A stretch of DNA of 64,000 bases, taken from assembly GCF_003852895.1 (NCBI RefSeq), contig NZ_QUSW01000001.1:1426001-1490000 (forward strand), written 5' to 3'. Below, in pieces: positions 58,828 to 64,000 of the stretch (positions are counted from its first letter, which is position 1; the number at the start of each line of letters is the position of its first letter). A program made the translations under genes and the position numbers. Below the pieces are notes generated by a model. That model saw only the letters and a program-made list of their open reading frames with translations, made no database searches and had not been told where the DNA came from. Source of the DNA: Rhizobacter terrae (GTDB lineage Bacteria > Pseudomonadota > Gammaproteobacteria > Burkholderiales > Burkholderiaceae_C).

Positions 58828-61791
58828 CTACGGCGTGATCTGGATGTCGTCGAAGTAGCCGCGGAAGTTGCCCGTCGCCCCCGGCTGGTCGTAGGCCACC
58901 AGGATGCGCACGATGGTCTTGCCCGCCATCCACTGCCCGATGTTGGACTGCACGTTGTTCCACTGGTCGTTCACCAGCCGTCCACCACGCCCCTGGAACT
59001 CCGGATGCACGCGCACACCGTTCTGGTCAGTGGCGCCGGAATCGCGCAGGCTGCTGCCGTCGCTGAAGATCAGGTCCACGGCCACGTAGCGGCTGTGGGT
59101 GGCGCTGCTCTGTGGGTAGACCCAGTACGACAGCTTCGTGGTGCTGGTCACCGCGATGTTCACGTCGAACACCTTGTTGTACGAGAACGAGCGCGTCGCA
59201 TCGTTGTCCATGCCCGAGTACATGAGCGCCGTGCTGCCGCTGTGCGCGACGTTCTCGCGCCGCACCGAGGTCTCCATGTGGTTCAGGCCGCAGCAGTAGC
59301 CGCCGACGTTGGCCTGGAAGTCCACCGTGTCGTTCCAGTCGGGCTGCGCGGCCAGGCTCTCGAAGTCCGACGAGAACGAGGTGGCGCGCGTGTTGGTGCG
59401 CGGCGCATCGAAGGACGGCGGCGCATCGCCCGGTGCGCTGCCCCAGGCGGTGTTGGCGGCGCTGCCCAGAACGAAGTCCAGCGTGGTGTCGGACGCGAGG
59501 CCCGTGAGCGGCAGCCAGGTGCTGGTCGAGGCTGCCCCGTTGACCTTCATGCTCTGGATGTAGGTGCCGTTGGCGCCTGCATTCGATGCGTTGATGGTCA
59601 GCGTGCGGCCATTGCCCATGCGCACCACCGTGCTCGGGAACAGCGGGCTGCCGATGGTGAAGCCGCCCAGGCCCGGGATCTCCGGGTACAGGCCGAGCGC
59701 GCCCCACACGAACCAGGCCGAGGTAGCGCCCAGGTCGTCGTTGCCCGTGAGGCCGTCAGCGCCGTTGCGGTACAGGTCGGTCAGGATGCGCCGCACCACC
59801 GACTGTGTCTTGTACGGTGCACCAGCGAAGTTGTAGGCCCAGGGAGAGCCGTGCTCCGGCTCGTTGCCCATGAAGGCATACGGGCTGGCCGGGCCAGCGT
59901 CGAGCTTGGTGAAGTGCTCGTCCAGCCGCGCAACGGCCGCGGCGTTGCCACCCATGTGGTCGATGAGGCCGCGGTAGTTCTGCGGAACCATCCAGGTGTA
60001 CTGCGCGGAGTTGCCTTCCACGAAGTCGCCACCATCCACCGCACGGTCGAAGCCGTTCTTGAACGAGCCGCCCGTGTCGCGCGGATGGATGTAGCCGCTG
60101 TTGTTGGAGTACAGCGTCTTCCAGGCCTGCGCCTTGGTGAAGTACAGGTCGCGCTTGGCGGTGTTGCCCAGGGCACCGGCGAACTGGCCGATGGCGGAGT
60201 CCGCGAGCGCGAACTCCAGCGTGGTGGCGGACGGACCCCACACGCCCGAGCTGCCCATGGGGATGTAGCCGCGGCTCAGGTACTCCGACAGGCCCGGCCG
60301 TGTCTCGCAGTTGCGTGAATGCACGCCCGGCTGCGTGGCCGCCTTCTCCATGTAGCCGAGCGCTGCGGTGGTGTCGAAGGCCGTGCCGCCGAAGGCATAC
60401 AGGTTGGCCACGATCACCGCGCCCGCATCGCCCACCATCACGCAGGTGTCGTCGTTCGCCGTCGGCCATTTCGGATAGCCACCGCCACCCATCTGCGCAT
60501 CGACCACCATCGACTGCGCCATGTCGCTGGCCACCTTGGGCGAGAGCCAACCGATCAACTGCACCTGCGAGCGGTAGATGTCCCAGCCGGAGAAGGTGGC
60601 GTACTTGTCCCAGCCACCGCCCGTGCTGTAGATCTTGTTGTCGAAGCCGATGAACTGGTTGTTCACGTCGCTGAAGAGGTTCGGGTGCAGCGACGAGTGG
60701 TACAGCGCCGTGTAGAACTTCGTGCGGTCGTCGTTGGAGCCGCCGGTGACCTGCACCTTGTTGAGCGTGCTGTTCCAGGTGGACTGCGCCGACGCTTTCA
60801 AGCCATCGAAGTCCCAGTTCGGGTTCTCGGTCTGCATGTTCAGCTTGGCGTTGGCCGTGCTCACGTACGACACGCCGATGCGCAGCCGCACCTGCCCGCC
60901 GCCAGCGAACTTCACCCAGCCGCCGTTGTTCTTGGCACGCGCCGCCGTGCGCGAGCCGGCGGTGATGGTGTCGCCCTGGTAGGTGCCGAAGCTCGCGAAG
61001 CTCTTGTCGAACTGGCCGTAGAAGTACACGAAGTACCCGCCGCCGCCACACACGCCACCGGTCTCGACGAAGCCCTGGACCGAGTCGTTGCCGACGATCT
61101 CCAGCTGCGCACTGCGTGCGCCCACGCCGTTGCGGCCGGTGTTGAGGATCATCGTCGCGTCGTTGGTGGCCGGCCAGGTGAAGCGGCCGAAGCCGGTACG
61201 GCGCGTCACCGTGAGCTCGGTGTTCACGCCGTTGTTCATGCCCACGCGGTAGTAGCCCGGCACCGCCTGTTCATTGGCGTGCGAGAAGCCCACCTGGTAG
61301 TTCTCGATGTGGGTGCCCGGCGAGACGCCGATGTTGCCGACGATGGGCAGCATCGAAATGTCCTGCTGGATGGTGCAGCCCGTGCCGCTGCTGTGCACGA
61401 GGCTCAGGCCCTGCAGCACGCCCTTGTCGTAGTTGTAGCCGCCAAATGCATAGAACTCGCCGTAGCCGGTGTCGGGGCTGTACTGCACCATGCCGAAGGG
61501 CAGCGTCGCGCCCGGGAAGGTGTTACCCACCGCGCCGCCGGTGCCCTGGTTGTCGGGGCTGGGGTTGCCGATCTTGGTGCCGATGAACGGGTTCACCCAG
61601 GGAAGCAGATTCTGGTCTGCCGCAGCTTCTGCGGTCGCGGCCTGGATCTTCATCCCCGCGTTGTTCACCATGTGGAAGGTCTGCGCCACGTTGTCCTGCG
61701 AGCCACCGCCGCAAGACGCCAACGCGATCGCCGATGCGGCGGTGAACAGGCGAGCGAAGCCCCGCCAGGACCTGGACAAGGTCTGAGCCAT
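58828..61791 (-). CDS. GH92 family glycosidase (alpha-mannosidase type), lipoprotein
   Basis: A 987-aa lipoprotein: signal peptide with lipobox ALASCGGG (Cys27). GH92 signatures: NLLPWVNPFIGT, GGAVGNTFPGATLPFGMVQY, the central FSGWDIYRSQVQLIGWLSP, GNEPEHGSPWAYNFAGAP and GLTGNDDLGATSAWFVWGAL then GLYPEIPG. GH92 enzymes are Ca-dependent exo-acting mannosidases on N-glycans and mannans. A C-terminal ~170-residue domain (TSFSSDFESLAAQPDWND onwards, ending GYFDDIQITP) resembles a carbohydrate-binding beta-sandwich. It acts on the cell surface or in the periplasm. Confidence 0.92.
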   Translation of the reverse strand: MAQTLSRSWRGFARLFTAASAIALASCGGGSQDNVAQTFHMVNNAGMKIQAATAEAAADQNLLPWVNPFIGTKIGNPSPDNQGTGGAVGNTFPGATLPFGMVQYSPDTGYGEFYAFGGYNYDKGVLQGLSLVHSSGTGCTIQQDISMLPIVGNIGVSPGTHIENYQVGFSHANEQAVPGYYRVGMNNGVNTELTVTRRTGFGRFTWPATNDATMILNTGRNGVGARSAQLEIVGNDSVQGFVETGGVCGGGGYFVYFYGQFDKSFASFGTYQGDTITAGSRTAARAKNNGGWVKFAGGGQVRLRIGVSYVSTANAKLNMQTENPNWDFDGLKASAQSTWNSTLNKVQVTGGSNDDRTKFYTALYHSSLHPNLFSDVNNQFIGFDNKIYSTGGGWDKYATFSGWDIYRSQVQLIGWLSPKVASDMAQSMVVDAQMGGGGYPKWPTANDDTCVMVGDAGAVIVANLYAFGGTAFDTTAALGYMEKAATQPGVHSRNCETRPGLSEYLSRGYIPMGSSGVWGPSATTLEFALADSAIGQFAGALGNTAKRDLYFTKAQAWKTLYSNNSGYIHPRDTGGSFKNGFDRAVDGGDFVEGNSAQYTWMVPQNYRGLIDHMGGNAAAVARLDEHFTKLDAGPASPYAFMGNEPEHGSPWAYNFAGAPYKTQSVVRRILTDLYRNGADGLTGNDDLGATSAWFVWGALGLYPEIPGLGGFTIGSPLFPSTVVRMGNGRTLTINASNAGANGTYIQSMKVNGAASTSTWLPLTGLASDTTLDFVLGSAANTAWGSAPGDAPPSFDAPRTNTRATSFSSDFESLAAQPDWNDTVDFQANVGGYCCGLNHMETSVRRENVAHSGSTALMYSGMDNDATRSFSYNKVFDVNIAVTSTTKLSYWVYPQSSATHSRYVAVDLIFSDGSSLRDSGATDQNGVRVHPEFQGRGGRLVNDQWNNVQSNIGQWMAGKTIVRILVAYDQPGATGNFRGYFDDIQITP

Positions 61792-62308
61792 GAAGGATCT
61801 CCTCCAACGTTTTGAACGAACGACGGCTTGCCGGACCGCGCCGCGGCGTGGTACGTGGAGTCGTCACTGCTGCGTGCTGAAGACCCGCCAGGCGCGGCCG
61901 ATGCCGCGTCAGATCCGTTCTGTCTCCTCGATCACCGGTTGTTCGAAAACTTCTTGTGCAACAGCAGCGGGTCTTCGTGCCGGCCTGGGTGCCATCGGGT
62001 GGCCGGTCAATTAATCAAGTAAGTTGATCATAGTGACGAAGACGGCGCTTGCACATGAACGCCATGCGGACTCAGGGGGATTTGGTACCAAGGAGTACTG
62101 CTTCAGCGGACGAGGAAGGTCGCGTCGCTGTTGTCCTGAGAATTGGCCAGCGGTGTGAGCCAGAGCTGAGCGTCGCCGTGACGAAAGAACTGGAAATCTC
62201 CTCCGGCAGGTCGACGTGGCTAGGCCCAACTAGTGACTAATAGAGTGAAAATATTAGTCATCAATGTGACTTGACGCCACACCGGGATTTCCAGAGGTCG
62301 AACGCGCC
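61792..62308. other. Long gene-free region upstream of the GH92 gene
   Basis: 517 bases without a believable gene; short frames here lack codon bias and ribosome sites. It likely holds the GH92 promoter. Two palindromes stand out: ATCAA-GTAAG-TTGAT at 62014-62028, and a perfect 9-bp repeat at 62234-62260. The stretch around 62010-62040 and 62230-62265 is AT-rich against a GC-rich background. Confidence 0.6.
62234..62260. promoter_or_regulatory. Perfect 9-bp inverted repeat (operator-like)
   Basis: TGACTAATA (62234-62242), 9-base spacer GAGTGAAAA, TATTAGTCA (62252-62260), 48 bases beyond the PLP-enzyme stop. AT-rich, no T-run on either strand, so an operator is more likely than a terminator. 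No regulator gene is adjacent. Confidence 0.5.
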
Positions 62309-63487
62309 TCAGCGGTTCATCGCCGCTCCCCAGGCCTGCGCGATGTCCTCGAGCAGCGCCTCCACCGGCTCCAGCCCCACCCAGAAGCGGATGATCGCGC
62401 CCACAGGCTCGCCCAGGCGGCGCAGCCGCTGCGCCGCGTTGTGCGTGGCCGCGTAAGGCAAGGCCAGGCTCGAATGCCCGCCCCAGGACATGCCCAGCGG
62501 AAAGTGGCGCAACCCTTCCACGAACGCCTTCACGCGCGCCTCGTCCACCGATTCGTGCAGCGTGACGCTGAAAAGGCCCGCAGCGGCTGTGAAATGCGCT
62601 TTCCAATGTGCATGCCCGGGGCACTCCTCGAAGGCCGGATGCAGCACCCGCTGCACGCCCGGCCGCCCGCGAAACCAGGCCGCCAGCTGCTCGCCCGAGC
62701 GCGCACTCTGCTCGTAGCGCAGCCACATGGTGGGCAGCCCGCGCAGCACGAGGTAGGCATCGTCCGCGCTCACGCCCATGCCGAGGAAATGCCGCGTCTC
62801 GTGCAGCCGGGTCAGCAGTCCCTCGTTCACGCAGGACAGGCTGCCCAGCGTGACGTCCGAGGCACCGGACTGGAACTTGGTCAAGGCCTGCAAGGACACG
62901 TCGATGCCCAGGTCGAAGGGCTTGAGATGGAGGCCGGCGCTGTAGGTGTTGTCGATGGCGACGTGCGCTCCCACGGACCTCGCGTGGGCGACCAGCCGCG
63001 TCAGGTCGGGCACTTCCATGGTGATGGAGCCCGGCGCCTCGATCCACACCAGCCGCGTCCCGGCCGGGATGTTCTCGGCCCAGGTGTCTGGCTGAGTGGG
63101 CTCGTACACCGACACCTCGATGCCCAGGCGGCGCAGCAGCACATCGGCCATCTGCCCGCCGCCGCCATAGCCATTGACCGGCATGGCGATGAGCTCTCCA
63201 GGCTGGAGCAGCGCCAGGGCCACCACGGAATAGCCCGCCAGGCCCGAGGGCAGGACCAGCGCGTGGCGGGCCCCTTCGGTCTCGGCCAGCTGCTTCTCCA
63301 GCTCGCGGGTGGTGGGCGTGCCCTCGCGGCCGTACACGAAGGCCTCGCGGCTGCGCCAGTCGTGGCGGCGCATGGCGTCCACGTCGTCGAAGAGCACGGT
63401 GGCGGCCCGATGCACCGGCGGCAGCACCGCGCGGAAGGTGGCGGATGCACCGCGCGCGTCATCGCGCGAAGCGGGGGGCTGGGTCAT
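62309..63487 (-). CDS. Cystathionine beta-lyase-like PLP enzyme (Cys/Met metabolism family)
   Basis: A 392-aa PLP-dependent enzyme. Seen: FVYGREGTPTTRELEKQLAE then ALVLPSGLAGYSVVALALLQ, the IDNTYSAGLHLKPFDLGID segment with the cofactor Asp, and the PLP lysine in SLQALTKFQSGASDVTLG. C-terminal GMSWGGHSSLALPY is typical of the beta-lyase subgroup. It probably splits cystathionine to homocysteine, pyruvate and ammonia; other gamma-family activities are possible. Start at ATG 63487. Confidence 0.87.
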   Translation of the reverse strand: MTQPPASRDDARGASATFRAVLPPVHRAATVLFDDVDAMRRHDWRSREAFVYGREGTPTTRELEKQLAETEGARHALVLPSGLAGYSVVALALLQPGELIAMPVNGYGGGGQMADVLLRRLGIEVSVYEPTQPDTWAENIPAGTRLVWIEAPGSITMEVPDLTRLVAHARSVGAHVAIDNTYSAGLHLKPFDLGIDVSLQALTKFQSGASDVTLGSLSCVNEGLLTRLHETRHFLGMGVSADDAYLVLRGLPTMWLRYEQSARSGEQLAAWFRGRPGVQRVLHPAFEECPGHAHWKAHFTAAAGLFSVTLHESVDEARVKAFVEGLRHFPLGMSWGGHSSLALPYAATHNAAQRLRRLGEPVGAIIRFWVGLEPVEALLEDIAQAWGAAMNR

Positions 63488-63555
63488 GAATCGGTCCTTT
63501 CATGACTCAAGGATAGTCTGGCCGGACTCCTGGCCGAGCCGGGCCCGGTCCGCGC

Positions 63556-63987
63556 TCAGAGGTCCTGCAGCGAACTCACCACTCGCGACGCCGGCATGCT
63601 GTGCGGACGCCCGACCAGGCCCGACGATGGCGGGCCGAACTCGCCGCCACCCAGGTCCATGGCCAGGGCACCGCTCCAGGAGAAGCCGCCGCCGGTGGCG
63701 TAGTAACGCTCCTCGCCGTTGGAGCCGCGCCGGATGACGACCATGCCCCCGTCCAGACCGAGCGCATCCGCCAGCTCGGAACTGAGGTGTTCTTCGATGG
63801 AGAAATCGGAGGGATCGTGGCCCCACAACAGCAGCAGGTCCCGGAGGGTGGCTGCCTTGTCGGAGTCGCCGGCGAAATCGCGAAGCATGATGTCTGAGGG
63901 TTGGTACGGAGAAGTTCCCGTGCCGGCATTCTTGGAGAGGCTGGTTCCCGGCTCCATCCCCCTCCAGGGTGATCTCCCCTCAAGCAC
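63556..63987 (-). CDS. Unrecognised protein, 5' end uncertain or cut by window edge
   Basis: A frame of 143 residues from a GTG at 63987; an ATG at 63957 is another start. The frame has no stop up to the window edge, so the gene could extend beyond it. Seen: acidic helical segment AATLRDLLLLWGHDPSDFSI, then EEHLSSELADALGLDGGMVV and YYATGGGFSWSGALAMDLGG, rich in Gly. No signal peptide or membrane segment in the visible part. I do not recognise the family. Confidence 0.5.
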   Translation of the reverse strand: MLEGRSPWRGMEPGTSLSKNAGTGTSPYQPSDIMLRDFAGDSDKAATLRDLLLLWGHDPSDFSIEEHLSSELADALGLDGGMVVIRRGSNGEERYYATGGGFSWSGALAMDLGGGEFGPPSSGLVGRPHSMPASRVVSSLQDL

Positions 63988-64000
63988 GGGGATGGAAATA

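Noticed and set aside
62011-62229. 72-codon minus-strand frame in the GH92 upstream gap
   Set aside because: Composition is not like neighbouring genes and there is no ribosome site; the region looks regulatory.

Overview
The window is GC-rich DNA with dense, strongly biased codon use. Its gene families point to a free-living member of the Burkholderiales (Betaproteobacteria), probably a Comamonadaceae/Sphaerotilaceae-type soil or plant-associated bacterium. This is inferred from a valine/isobutyryl-CoA catabolic cluster under a ScfR/RamB-type regulator, a split flagellar cluster, and a polar amino-acid ABC system. No rRNA, tRNA or CRISPR array was seen.

Layout. (1) 1-7272: a tightly overlapping flagellar operon (fliI, fliJ, a fliK-position gene, flgD, flgE, a reduced fliM, fliN, fliO, fliP) ending in a FliA-type sigma factor. 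FlgD and FliM are short, and fliQ/fliR do not follow fliP. (2) 7269-14192: the most unusual region. Three genes coupled start-to-stop with the sigma factor encode a UGT-like glycosyltransferase, a radical SAM protein with auxiliary cysteines, and a fusion of a RiPP-recognition-like N-terminus, a SagB-type dehydrogenase and a YcaO cyclodehydratase ending in PHPFP. They are followed by a 254-aa protein in which a leader-like segment ending in S-D-S-S-C-C runs directly into a Hint (intein/hedgehog) autoprocessing domain. A sigma-28-like promoter precedes that gene. Two ATP-grasp genes converge on it. I read this as a candidate azole-forming RiPP system whose precursor carries its own Hint domain and is timed by a flagellar sigma factor. 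(3) 14275-15164: a decayed IS integrase that has lost its catalytic Glu segment.

(4) 15456-36512, minus strand: two TPR proteins and a small protein, then an 18.4-kb gene for a 6143-aa YD/Rhs-repeat protein (ten Ig-like repeats, three DUF5648-like repeats, a LysM domain, a low-GC C-terminal toxin-like module), then a small overlapping gene that is the likely immunity protein. (5) 36635-43724: valine/isobutyrate degradation genes (mmsA, acyl-CoA dehydrogenase, enoyl-CoA hydratase, 3-hydroxyisobutyryl-CoA hydrolase, mmsB) divergent from a ScfR/RamB-like regulator, with a perfect palindrome between them. (6) 43815-53928: MFS exporter, amino-acid ABC binding protein and two permeases (no ATPase gene), histone-deacetylase-like amidohydrolase, ABC-F ATPase, DUF3079 protein, zinc-ribbon membrane protein, 3-hydroxyacyl-CoA dehydrogenase, PhnZ-like HD protein and a glutathione S-transferase. 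(7) 53867-56744: OmpR-type two-component system divergent from a ferric-reductase-like membrane protein. (8) 56717-61791: a secreted GH26-like glycosidase and a GH92 lipoprotein, probably acting on mannose-containing glycans. (9) 62309-64000: a cystathionine beta-lyase-like PLP enzyme and an unrecognised gene reaching the window edge.

All assignments rest on reading motifs by eye. No database search was run.
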